Of a stretch of 64,000 nt of DNA, positions 37,201-45,334 are shown piece by piece. Every line of letters begins with the position of its first letter. Within the stretch, counting starts at the first letter, position 1. This DNA is from Deltaproteobacteria bacterium (GTDB lineage Bacteria > Myxococcota_A > Polyangia > Polyangiales > JADJMO01). The notes under the pieces were generated by a model. The model had not been told where the DNA came from and searched no databases. It saw nothing but the letters and a program-made list of their open reading frames with translations. The DNA is taken from positions 70,191-134,190 of the forward strand of contig JANYDK010000037.1 in assembly GCA_025363655.1 (NCBI GenBank), written 5' to 3'. The position numbers and the translations under genes are program-made.

Positions 37201-38376
37201 TCACCCAGCCGCGCGCTTTTCTCTGCGCTCTTTCGCCATCCGCAGCTCGGCCTTGATCACTGCCGCAGTGATCCCGATCGCACCCGCGCCGAAGACGATC
37301 AGCATCGGTCCCAGCACCGTCGCGAGGGCGGCGAGGAGTGTGAGGAAGACGAAGGTGTCGCGCTTGAAGAGCGGCTGAATCGCAGCGACGAGCTTGCCTG
37401 CGCCGGTCGCCGGTTTGCCGGTGTCGTCTCCGGCGACGAGCGGATACTTGAGGAGGTCGCCGCTGCCGATGCTCGCGAGGTAGCGATATTCGAGGCCACT
37501 CGTGAGGAGCCCGCAGCCGACGATGATGCCGCCGACGACGAGGTAGGGAACGAACTGCGTCGAGCGGTAGAGACCCCACGCGGCGCCGGCGAAGAAGCCG
37601 TAGTTGGAGAGATCGTCGCCGATGGTGTCGAGCCATTCGCCGAGGCGTGAGCCGCGGAAGGTGACGCGCGAGAGCTCGCCGTCGCAGCCGTCGAGGATGC
37701 TCTGCGCGTTGAGGAGGAGCGCGCCGAGGACGAAGCCGAGATACGTGCCGCGCGCGGCGACGATGCCGCTGGCGATGCCGAGACCGAGGATGCCGACGCT
37801 GAGCTGGTTCGGGTGAATCGGCAGGTTGACGAGGAGTCGGCTGACGAAGAGCGAGATGTAGCGATTGAGGTACGTCGAGGTCCAGCCGTCTTGCACCTTG
37901 CGGAGCGAGCGCATGAGGAGCGAGGTCGCGCGGCTGCCATCTGCGCGATCGACGACGACGAGCGGCACGAAGCCGAACGGTGGAAGAAACTCGAGAGCCG
38001 TAGTGGCTTCGGCATCGGCGCCGCTCGGCACGATGACGACGCGCGCGCTGCCTTCACCGTTCGCGTGCGCAGCCCCATCGGCAGCCGCGTCACGAAGGGC
38101 GGCGAAGAGGCCGCGATGGACGACGACGTCGGCGCCGACGACGAGGCGTGTGCCGTCGGAAGGCGGCGTGCCGTGTTTCACAGGGATTTTCAGGCGTGGA
38201 TCGACGAGCGTGGCCGCGAGCGCGTCGTCGTTCGACTCGACGTACACCGCAGCGGCGCCGGCGCTCTGGGCGGTGAGCGCGAGCCGGAGGGGCGTCGTCA
38301 GCCCGGCGATGCGTTCAGTGACGCCGATGGCGCCGGAGGCTGCCGGTCGCAGCACGAGCCACAGCGAGGTCGCCAT
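37201..38376 (-). CDS. CDP-alcohol phosphatidyltransferase with N-terminal extension
   Basis: 391 aa. The CDP-alcohol phosphotransferase motif is exact apart from Ser for Ala: Asp232-Gly233, Ser236-Arg237, Gly246, Asp250, Asp254 within DGELSRVTFRGSRLGEW. Several membrane helices follow, and a lead-in LNRYISLFVSRLLVNLPIHPNQLS is as in the DIPP-synthase/IPCT group. The first ~150 residues (RPAASGAIGVTERIAGL..., RLVVGADVVVHRGL) look like a decayed nucleotidyltransferase half. It would move a phospho-alcohol from CDP onto a lipid or polyol; the acceptor is not known. Confidence 0.87.
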   Translation of the reverse strand: MATSLWLVLRPAASGAIGVTERIAGLTTPLRLALTAQSAGAAAVYVESNDDALAATLVDPRLKIPVKHGTPPSDGTRLVVGADVVVHRGLFAALRDAAADGAAHANGEGSARVVIVPSGADAEATTALEFLPPFGFVPLVVVDRADGSRATSLLMRSLRKVQDGWTSTYLNRYISLFVSRLLVNLPIHPNQLSVGILGLGIASGIVAARGTYLGFVLGALLLNAQSILDGCDGELSRVTFRGSRLGEWLDTIGDDLSNYGFFAGAAWGLYRSTQFVPYLVVGGIIVGCGLLTSGLEYRYLASIGSGDLLKYPLVAGDDTGKPATGAGKLVAAIQPLFKRDTFVFLTLLAALATVLGPMLIVFGAGAIGITAAVIKAELRMAKERREKRAAG

Positions 38377-38379
38377 CTC

Positions 38380-38922
38380 TCAGTCGGCGTCGCTGGCGTC
38401 GGCGTCGGCATCGCTCGCGACATCGGCGTCGCCATCGAGCGCACTGTCGGTGACCGCATCGGGCCCGGTGTCGGCATCGGAGGCGTCGGCATCACCGATG
38501 TCACCGGCATCACCAGCCTCGGCATCTCCCGCATCGGAATCGGGCGCGTCGGCGGCGTCGACTTCATCTGCATCGGCGTCGCTGCCGCCGTCTGCATCGC
38601 TGGCGCCGTCGGTCGGCCCGGCCTCGGGGATGCTCGCGTCTCCGAGCTGGTAGCAGACCCAGTTGGCGTTGCTCTCGGCGCCGCAGATCATGACGACGCT
38701 CTTGCCGCCGGAGCCCGCGTCGGCGCAAGTGCCGCTGTAGTCGCAGACGAGGAGCCCAGGGCACGTGCTGCCTTCGACCGGCGTGCTCGTCGGACAGGCT
38801 TGGTCGGGCGGCGCGGTGCCGATGCCGTTGCCCTTCGATTTGCATCCGGCGAACGTCGCGAGCGCCGTGAGGCCTGCGAGCGCGGCGACGGGAAGCAGGA
38901 CGGCGAACGTGCGGACGCGCAT
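38380..38922 (-). CDS. Lipoprotein with Asp/Ala-rich tail
   Basis: 180 aa from ATG 38922 (the longer frame upstream is antisense to the ligase gene). Signal AALAGLTALATFAGCKSKG; about 65 residues with six Cys (ACPTSTP, STCPGLLVCDYSGTC, MICGAESNANWVCYQ) form a compact disulfide module, then ~85 residues of DADASDADG-type repeats, very acidic. Such tails can bind calcium or extend the module from the membrane. Its stop lies 4 bases before the phosphatidyltransferase start. Confidence 0.78.
   Translation of the reverse strand: MRVRTFAVLLPVAALAGLTALATFAGCKSKGNGIGTAPPDQACPTSTPVEGSTCPGLLVCDYSGTCADAGSGGKSVVMICGAESNANWVCYQLGDASIPEAGPTDGASDADGGSDADADEVDAADAPDSDAGDAEAGDAGDIGDADASDADTGPDAVTDSALDGDADVASDADADASDAD
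38383..38625. repeat. Asp/Ala codon-repeat tract
   Basis: Irregular repeats of GCATCGG/CGGCGTC-type triplets on the plus strand read GAC/GCC/TCC on the minus strand as DADASDAD. Part of the preceding lipoprotein's tail. Confidence 0.8.
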
Positions 38923-38981
38923 GAAGGGCGCCTTCGTAGCACGTCGGCCCGCGAAGGCGAAGCGGGCGAGACGAGACTGGC

Positions 38982-40502
38982 TCAAGCCTTCCGAGCGAGC
39001 ATCGCGTGCAGAGCCTGCTTCTGCACCTTGCCCATCGGGTTGCGCGGAAGCTCGGCGACGAGCTGCAAGCCGCGCGGCACTTTGTACGGCGCCATCTGCT
39101 CTTTCGACCAAGCGCGCAGCTCGTCCAGCGCGAGCGTGTGGCCTTCGCGAAGCACCACGCACGCGGTGACCGCGTCGCCCCACGTCTCGTCGGCGACGCC
39201 GATGACCGCGACCTCGGCGATGGCAGGATGCGCGCGAAGCGACTCTTCGATTTCGAGCGCACTCAACTTGTAGCCGCCGCTCTTGAGCACGTCGGTCGAG
39301 GTGCGGCCGAGGAGACGGATTCCGCCATCGTCGCCGCGAAGCCCCGTGTCGCCGGTGCGAAATCGGCCTTTTTCGTCGAAGGAAGCGGCAGTCGCGGCCG
39401 CGTCGCCGAGGTAGCCGCTGAACATTTGAGGCGAGCGCACGCGGAGCTCTCCGGCTTCACCCTCGCCGAGCGATGCGCCTTGGTCGTCGACGATGTCGAT
39501 CTCGACGCCAGGGAAGGGCACGCCGACCGAGCCGGCGACGCGCGGACCGTCGTAAGGGTTGCCGAGCGCCATGCCGATTTCGGTCATGCCGTAGCGTTCG
39601 AGGATGGTTTGCCCGGTGGCGGCGGCGAAGGCGTCGAGGAGCGCTGGAGAGAGCGCGGCCGACCCGCTGGTGACCAGCCGCAGTCGCCTCGCGTTGCCCG
39701 ACCAGCGCGCGCGCGTGACGTCGTCGGCGGCGCGGTACGCTTCCATCAACTTGTGATGCATCGTCGGAACCGCCATGAAAAGCGTCGAATCCGCCATCAG
39801 CTCCCACACGTTGCGCGCGTCGAAGTCGGCGAAGCGGGCCGTCGCACCCGACCAGAGCGCGCCGAGCAGCGCCACCACCACGCCGTGGGTGTGATGGAGC
39901 GGGAGGACGTGGAGGAGGTGATCGGTCCGCTGCCAATGCCACGCGCTCTCGAGCGCGCGCAAGGTGGCGGCGACGGCGCCGTGCGAGAGCATCACGCCCT
40001 TCGGCTTGCCGGTGGTGCCCGACGTGTAGAGGACGAGCGCCGGCGCATCGGCGGCGTTGGCTGCGCTCTCGCCGATGAAAGGCGCGTGACGATCGTCGGT
40101 CTTGAGGAGCGGGCGACCATCGCGCAGAGGTTCGAGGCGTGGCGCCAGCTCGCTGCTCGCGATCAAGGTCGTCGGGGCAGAGTCACCCACGAGGTGCGAA
40201 AGCTCGCTCGCCGAATGCAGCGGCGAGAGCGGCACCGCGGCGCCACCGGCGAACCAGATGCCGAGGAGCACGTCGGCGAAGCTGCGGGAGGGAGGCACGA
40301 GGAACGCCACGCGGGCGCCGTCGAGGGATGGCCTCCCGCGTCGCAACGTCGCCGCGAGCAGCCGTGCACGCGCGGCGATGGCTCCATAGGTACCTGCGCC
40401 ACCGGCGACGCCGTCGGGACCGATGACGGCGACGTCGGTCGCGATCGGGTGACCGACGAGACGATCGACGAGTGGCGACGCGGCTGCGTCGACCTGAGGC
40501 AC
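38982..40502 (-). CDS. Acyl-CoA synthetase / malonyl-CoA-synthetase-like AMP ligase (copy 1)
   Basis: 506 aa from GTG 40502. ANL-superfamily motifs: ALVLYTSGTTGKPKGVMLSH (A3), ERYGMTEIGMALGNP (A5), GRFRTGDTGL (A7), LGRTSTDVLKSGGYKLSALEIE (A8), and catalytic Lys in PRNPMGKVQKQ (A10). The block LHVLPLHHTHGVVVALLGALWSGA and SGGYKLSALEIEE fit the MatB/ACSF3 malonyl-CoA synthetase group. It would adenylate a short acid and load it on CoA. It follows a TerB gene by 7 bases; the same pair recurs at 48120-50221. Confidence 0.92.
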   Translation of the reverse strand: MPQVDAAASPLVDRLVGHPIATDVAVIGPDGVAGGAGTYGAIAARARLLAATLRRGRPSLDGARVAFLVPPSRSFADVLLGIWFAGGAAVPLSPLHSASELSHLVGDSAPTTLIASSELAPRLEPLRDGRPLLKTDDRHAPFIGESAANAADAPALVLYTSGTTGKPKGVMLSHGAVAATLRALESAWHWQRTDHLLHVLPLHHTHGVVVALLGALWSGATARFADFDARNVWELMADSTLFMAVPTMHHKLMEAYRAADDVTRARWSGNARRLRLVTSGSAALSPALLDAFAAATGQTILERYGMTEIGMALGNPYDGPRVAGSVGVPFPGVEIDIVDDQGASLGEGEAGELRVRSPQMFSGYLGDAAATAASFDEKGRFRTGDTGLRGDDGGIRLLGRTSTDVLKSGGYKLSALEIEESLRAHPAIAEVAVIGVADETWGDAVTACVVLREGHTLALDELRAWSKEQMAPYKVPRGLQLVAELPRNPMGKVQKQALHAMLARKA

Positions 40503-40509
40503 GCGCCGA

Positions 40510-40950
40510 CTACCCTTCGTCGGGCTCGAGCGATTTCAGCTCTTCGACGATTTCCTCGGCGCGCTCTTCGGCGATGCCGAGCGCCGAGGCGAGCGTCTTG
40601 AAGAACTCTTTCTCTTCGTCGAGGACGATGCCGTCGGCGCCCGCCATCGTCGCCGAGAGCGCGAAGGCGTGCTCTTTGTCGGCGACCGTCGGCAGGCGAC
40701 CGGCGATGGCCTTGAGGCGCGCGTCGCGACCTTCCTTCGATTTGCCCTTGAGCTTGAGGAGCACGCCCTTGACGTCTTCCGGTTTGACCTTGCCGCCGCA
40801 GATGCCGACGACGTTGGCGACGAAGTGCTCACGCTCTTTCGGACCGAAATCGTCGTCTGCGTTGGCGGTGATGTACATCGCCTCGATCAGCGCTTCCATC
40901 TTCGGCGTCGGTACGCCGAGGGCCTTTTTTGCTTCGTCGATCGTCGTCAT
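40510..40950 (-). CDS. TerB-family helical protein (copy 1)
   Basis: 146 aa from ATG 40950. TerB-like helical bundle: MEALIEAMYITANADDDFGPKEREHFVANVVG and ALSATMAGADGIVLDEEKEFFKTLASALGI, each with the metal-loop AxADxxxxxxE pattern of TerB. TerB proteins occur with tellurite-resistance and stress modules, but many stand elsewhere. Here it precedes an acyl-CoA synthetase gene in what looks like one operon. Confidence 0.85.
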   Translation of the reverse strand: MTTIDEAKKALGVPTPKMEALIEAMYITANADDDFGPKEREHFVANVVGICGGKVKPEDVKGVLLKLKGKSKEGRDARLKAIAGRLPTVADKEHAFALSATMAGADGIVLDEEKEFFKTLASALGIAEERAEEIVEELKSLEPDEG

Positions 40951-41028
40951 GTCGGTTCGGCAAGGGTCGCACGAACGGGGCGAGATCGGCAATGCCCCTC
41001 CGTCGACGCGCGGGCGCATCGCGTTTCC

Positions 41029-42552
41029 CTACTCTTCGCCCTTCGAGCCCCCGGTGAGCGGCGAGAAGAAATTGTCCTTTTTCGTGTACTCGTCGATCGT
41101 GTAGCGGAATTTGTAGCTCGGCGCCGCGCGCTGGTTGCAGTCGGTGCGCTCGCAGAAGCGACAGGTGACGCCGACCGGAATGGCCACTTTTCGTAGGTCG
41201 GCGGCGCTGATCGGGACGTCGTCGGCGTAGACGAGGTGCTTCGCGTTGTCGACGTGCGTGCCGAGGCCGATGCTGTAGACGGTGCCGCGCACGAGCGAGC
41301 CCTGCACCGGCGCCGGCGTCACCTTGGCGAAGCAGAAGTAGGTCGAGCCGTCGGTCATCACGCTGTACTGCTTGGTGATCACCGACGGGTTGAGGAAGGC
41401 GACGTGCACCGCCCACTTCGGGCAGCCGCCGCTTCCATGCGGGAATTTCAGCCCTGTCGAGCTGTAACGTTTGCTGACGTTGCCCGCGACGTCGACGCGT
41501 TGGAAGTGGAAGGGCACCCCACGACGACGCGGATCGGCGAGGTTGCAGACGCGGTGGGCGACGGTCTCGTAGGAGCTCTCGAAGATGTTCGAGAGGAGCT
41601 CGATGTCGTAGCGCGTGCGCTGCACCTCTTTGAAGAAGTCGCCGTAAGGGAGCAGCAGCGCGCCGGCGAAGTAGTTGGCGAGGTGAATCTTCAGGAGCTT
41701 CGGCGTCTCGGTGTGACGCGCGCGGAAATCGCGGCTGATCGCCGTGTCGAGCCGGCGCTCGTCGAGTACGCGGAGCCCGGCGGCGTGCGCGAGCTGGAAT
41801 TTCAGGCGTTGTTCGAGGAGCCCGGTCGAGAGCGTGAGCGTGCCGCTCTTCGGATCGTGACGACGCACCACCGAGCCGGCGCCCTCCTTGAACGACACCA
41901 GCTCGACCTTGAGCCCGAGGTTGCGTTCGAGAAGGCGGATGAGATCGTCGGAGAGCACGCGCCTTCCGGTGAGCCCGCCGTCTTGACGGAGGCGATCGGC
42001 CTCTTCTTCGAGCTGCGGAAACCAGTTCTTGTGCGCCTCGAGGAAGTCGATGACCTCGTCGAAGGGCGAGTGCTCGAAGCGCGGCACGTCGTCGCCTTCG
42101 TGGGCGGCGACGGCGCGTTTTTCCATCCGCGCTTCTTCGTCGCGGCGCATCGCGAAGATGAGCTGATCGAGCTGTCCGCGCGTGTTCTTGTAGAGATTGA
42201 AGAGCGCGGCGATGGTCGTCGCCGTCTTCGGCTCGGCGCTCATCGCCTGCAAATCACGCTCGTCGAGATCGAGCGTGCGCAAGAGCGGCTCTTCGATGAG
42301 CTTGGCGAGGCCGTCGTCGACGCGCTGTTCGCCGAGCGAGGCCATGAACGGCTCGACCTCGACGCCGAAGACCTCGAGCGCGCGCCAGAGCAGCGGCAAC
42401 TGCGCGGCGCGATGCCCCTTCTCGATGAGGTTGAGGTAGGCCGGCGAGACCGAGAGTCGCTTGGCGACGTCGGCTTGCGTCAGGTGACGCTCGAGACGCA
42501 GCGCCCGGAGACGCGCGCCGATCGAAGCGTTGATTTGCTTGCCCTCTTGCAC
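41029..42552 (-). CDS. ScfR-family (RamB-like) XRE transcriptional regulator
   Basis: 507 aa. N-terminal XRE helix-turn-helix (ASIGARLRALRLERHLTQADVAKRL, SPAYLNLIEKGHR). The middle is an IrrE/ImmA-like domain, with QLAHAAGL where the HExxH would be, so it is non-enzymatic. The C terminus has the ScfR zinc-like end CRFCERTDCNQRAAPS. Regulators of this group (RamB, PrpR, MLD) respond to short-chain acyl-CoA and control acetate/propionate or glyoxylate genes. It is 78 bases upstream of the TerB-ligase operon on the same strand, which makes those genes likely targets. Confidence 0.92.
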   Translation of the reverse strand: MQEGKQINASIGARLRALRLERHLTQADVAKRLSVSPAYLNLIEKGHRAAQLPLLWRALEVFGVEVEPFMASLGEQRVDDGLAKLIEEPLLRTLDLDERDLQAMSAEPKTATTIAALFNLYKNTRGQLDQLIFAMRRDEEARMEKRAVAAHEGDDVPRFEHSPFDEVIDFLEAHKNWFPQLEEEADRLRQDGGLTGRRVLSDDLIRLLERNLGLKVELVSFKEGAGSVVRRHDPKSGTLTLSTGLLEQRLKFQLAHAAGLRVLDERRLDTAISRDFRARHTETPKLLKIHLANYFAGALLLPYGDFFKEVQRTRYDIELLSNIFESSYETVAHRVCNLADPRRRGVPFHFQRVDVAGNVSKRYSSTGLKFPHGSGGCPKWAVHVAFLNPSVITKQYSVMTDGSTYFCFAKVTPAPVQGSLVRGTVYSIGLGTHVDNAKHLVYADDVPISAADLRKVAIPVGVTCRFCERTDCNQRAAPSYKFRYTIDEYTKKDNFFSPLTGGSKGEE

Positions 42553-42636
42553 GACGAGACGAGCATACCAGGCACGCGGCCCTCGCTGAGCGCCGTCGCT
42601 TCACCTGCCGCGGGCGACGCGGTACGTGACCTCGAC

Positions 42637-44520
42637 ATGCCCTCGCGCGCCGAAGCTCTCTACACCCGCGTGCGCGATGCTGCGCGAGTGGCCGCTCTCT
42701 TCCACTCTGGCCGTGCCACCTTCCTCTCGCTCGGGCGCGTCGTCGCCATCGGCGGAGTCATCGGCCTCGCCATCCTCACGCGCGTGCGCAACCTGGGAAA
42801 TCCAGGGTGGGGCGGGGTCGCAGTGCTCGGCGCGGCGTTCGTCGTCCTCGTGATCTTCCACGATCGGGTACTGAAGAAAAAAGACGTCGAAGATCGCCGC
42901 GTCGCCTGGGCCGAGGCTGGGCTCGCGCGCCTCGCCGATCGTTGGTCGCATCCGGTGACCGAAGGCGATCCGAAGAACCAAGACGGACATCCCTACGGCG
43001 GCGATCTCGATCTCTTCGGCGAGCGCTCGCTCTTCCAGTCGCTCGACACCACGCGCACGAGAGAAGGTCGTGCGCTCCTCGCCTCGTGGCTTCGTGCAGG
43101 CGCGACGCCCGCCGAGATTCGCGCGCGACAGTCGGGGGCACGTGCGCTCGCGCTCGAGAGCGGTGACACGCTCCGCGAAGGGCTCGGCGTCGAAGGCGCG
43201 CTCCTCGGCGACGATCCGCCAGAGCTCGCGCCGCTCCTGACGTGGGCCGAGAAGACGCCGGAGTGGAACCCAGGGCCGCTCGTGCAAGTGGTCGCCCTCG
43301 TCCTGCCGGCTTTCACGATGGGTCACCTGCTCCTCGGCGGCGCGTTGCCGATGTTGCCGCGCTGGCTCTGGCTCGTCAGCCTCGGGCTGCAAATCGCGCT
43401 CACGACCAGCCTGCGTCCGTCGATCAACGCCAGCATCGAGGCGTGCTCGAACCATCAGGGCGCGCTCGCCCGCTTCGAGAAGATGTTCGCCGTCGTCGAG
43501 GGGGCGAAGCTCGACGAACCTTCACTGGTGAAGCTTCGTGCTTCGATGGAGGGTGCCAGCGCCGACAGTCGCGCGCTCGCCTTCGTCGTCAGCTTCGTCG
43601 ACGCGCGTCGCAACGACGGCTTCCGGCTCTTCATCGGGCCGATGTTGGCGTGGGATCTCAACTGCGCGCTCGCGCTCGAGCGGTGGCGTCGTCGCGCAGG
43701 TGTTCGGCTGCGTGCGCACCTTTCGGCCCTCTCGCGCATCGAGGCGCTGACCGCGCTTTCGACGCGCGCCTTCGAGCGGCCGGAAGATGCCTTTCCCGAG
43801 ATCGTCGAAGACGCCGTCACGCTCGACGCCAAGGCGCTCGCGCACCCTCTTCTCCCGCGCGCCAAGGTGGTGGCGAACGACGTGACGCTCGAAGACGAAG
43901 GGAGCATTCTCCTCGTCACCGGCTCCAACATGTCGGGCAAGAGCACGCTCCTCCGTGCGGTCGGCACCAACGTCGTCCTCGCGCTCGCCGGGGCTCCGGT
44001 GCGTGCGCAGTCGATGCGCTGCTCGCCCTTTGCGGTGCAGACGAGCATGCGCGTCTCCGACTCGCTCTCCGATGGCGTCTCGCACTTCCTCGCCGAGCTG
44101 CTTCGTCTCAAGGCGGTGGTCGATGCCGCCGACGACGCGACCAAGACGATGGGCCCGCCGGTGCTCTTTTTGCTGGATGAAATCCTTCACGGAACCAACT
44201 CGCGCGAGCGTCATTTGGGCGCGCGAGCGATCGTCCGTCACCTCGTCGCTGCGCGCGCCGCCGGTGCCGTGAGCACCCACGATCTAGCGCTCGCCGCGCT
44301 CGAGACCGAGTGTCCTGGCAAGGTGAAGAACGTCCACTTCCGCGAGCAGGTGGGGCCTGGTCCCGACGGCAAAGAGACGATGACCTTCGACTATCGCCTG
44401 CGCACCGGCGTCGTCGACTCGTCGAATGCGCTGCGGCTGATGCGCATCGTCGGCATCGACGTGACGATCCCGGAAGAGTCGGCAGGTGAGTCGGAAGCAG
44501 TGGCCGCGGAGACGTCGTGA
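42637..44520 (+). CDS. Membrane-anchored MutS-like ATPase
   Basis: 627 aa from ATG 42637. Two N-terminal hydrophobic segments (LSLGRVVAIGGVIGLAIL, WGGVAVLGAAFVVLVIF) and another pair in mid-protein (VVALVLPAFTMGHLLLGG, LWLVSLGLQIALTT) are followed by a MutS-class ABC ATPase: Walker A GSNMSGKST at 429-437, SMRVSDSLSDGVSHFLAELLRLK, Walker B VLFLLDEI at 509-516, then GTNSRERHLGA and VSTHDLALA. The mismatch-binding and connector domains of MutS are absent, so it is not canonical mismatch repair. It ends in GTGA that starts the PPTase gene. Confidence 0.87.
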   Translation: MPSRAEALYTRVRDAARVAALFHSGRATFLSLGRVVAIGGVIGLAILTRVRNLGNPGWGGVAVLGAAFVVLVIFHDRVLKKKDVEDRRVAWAEAGLARLADRWSHPVTEGDPKNQDGHPYGGDLDLFGERSLFQSLDTTRTREGRALLASWLRAGATPAEIRARQSGARALALESGDTLREGLGVEGALLGDDPPELAPLLTWAEKTPEWNPGPLVQVVALVLPAFTMGHLLLGGALPMLPRWLWLVSLGLQIALTTSLRPSINASIEACSNHQGALARFEKMFAVVEGAKLDEPSLVKLRASMEGASADSRALAFVVSFVDARRNDGFRLFIGPMLAWDLNCALALERWRRRAGVRLRAHLSALSRIEALTALSTRAFERPEDAFPEIVEDAVTLDAKALAHPLLPRAKVVANDVTLEDEGSILLVTGSNMSGKSTLLRAVGTNVVLALAGAPVRAQSMRCSPFAVQTSMRVSDSLSDGVSHFLAELLRLKAVVDAADDATKTMGPPVLFLLDEILHGTNSRERHLGARAIVRHLVAARAAGAVSTHDLALAALETECPGKVKNVHFREQVGPGPDGKETMTFDYRLRTGVVDSSNALRLMRIVGIDVTIPEESAGESEAVAAETS

Positions 44521-45152
44521 GTCGGCGCTTCGCGACCGGCAGCGCCGCCATCGGCGAGACGAGTGATCGGAGTTTTCTCTCCGAGATCGAACGTGGCTAT
44601 TTTCAGGGCTTTCAGGCCGAGCGTCGCTGTGACGAGTTCCTCGCCGGGAGGCTTGCTGCGCGTCGTGCGCTCGGAGAGCTCGGCGTTGCGGTCGAAGGCC
44701 TCGCCATCGTCCGGGAAGACGATGGCGCTCCACGCGTCACCGGCGCCGATCGTACCGTCGCACTCTCCATCTCCCACTCGCACGTGCGCGCCATCGCCCT
44801 CGTCGCCGAGGGCGAGCTCCCGATCGGCATCGACCTCACCGAGTGGACCGACGCCCCCCGCATTCGCAAGGTCGCGATGCGCGCATTTCCACGGGAAATC
44901 GAGCGCGATTTGGTGCTCGCCGACGACATCAGCGCGGTGCGCGGGTGGGCTTTGAAGGAGGCGGTGGCGAAGACGCTGCGCATGGGGCTTCTCGAGCAAG
45001 GCGGCTTCCTCCGCATCGAGATCGTCTCGCTCGAGCCGCCGAGGGTGCGGGTGAAGGACGATGAGCGGGTGTTGGTGCTGACGATCGTCGATGAAGAGGA
45101 TGGGGTGCGCGCGACAGGGGCGGTGGGCCCGCGCGTAGTCACGAGTCGATGA
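44517..45152 (+). CDS. 4'-phosphopantetheinyl transferase superfamily protein
   Basis: 211 aa from GTG 44517, coupled to the MutS-like gene. Sfp/AcpS-type motifs: SISHSH (84-89), GIDLTE (104-109, Asp106) and WALKEAVAKTL (144-154, Lys147, Glu148, Lys152). The usual GIDVE spacing has one extra residue before the Glu, so metal binding may differ. It would move phosphopantetheine from CoA to a carrier protein; no carrier gene is in the window. Confidence 0.87.
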   Translation: MSRRFATGSAAIGETSDRSFLSEIERGYFQGFQAERRCDEFLAGRLAARRALGELGVAVEGLAIVREDDGAPRVTGADRTVALSISHSHVRAIALVAEGELPIGIDLTEWTDAPRIRKVAMRAFPREIERDLVLADDISAVRGWALKEAVAKTLRMGLLEQGGFLRIEIVSLEPPRVRVKDDERVLVLTIVDEEDGVRATGAVGPRVVTSR

Positions 45153-45320
45153 CGAGGATGAACTCGGCGCGCCCATCGCCCTTGAGGTCGGCGATCGTCG
45201 GGTAGTTGGTGGCAGTGCCGGAGTCGTTGTCGATCGAGAAGCGAACGGTGCCTGTCTTTCCGTCGAAGACGCGCGCCTTGCACGTGTAGGGGTAGGAGTT
45301 GACCCTACATCCGATGTGGC
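45139..45320 (-). pseudogene. 5'-truncated FG-GAP/VCBS protein remnant
   Basis: On the minus strand, VFDGKTGTVRFSIDNDSGTA, TNYPTIADLKGDGRAEFILV and then a stop match the end of an FG-GAP repeat as in myxobacterial VCBS proteins (VFDG.TG...SGTATEYP.IADVDGDG.AEIVV). The 5' part of any such gene is missing: the frame runs into the start of the divergent lipoprotein gene, and its last 14 bases overlap the PPTase end. No credible start exists. Confidence 0.55.
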
Positions 45321-45334
45321 CTACCTGATGGCCC

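Noticed and set aside
38383-38625. Possible CRISPR-like repeat array
   Set aside because: Units are 3-6 bases and irregular, and they code for an Asp/Ala-rich protein tail; there are no spacers.
41236-42636. 467-codon upstream extension of the MutS-like frame
   Set aside because: It runs antisense through the ScfR gene; the ATG at 42637 begins the plausible membrane protein.
42637-44520. Canonical MutS or MutS2 repair protein
   Set aside because: Mismatch-recognition, connector and Smr domains are absent and hydrophobic segments are present.
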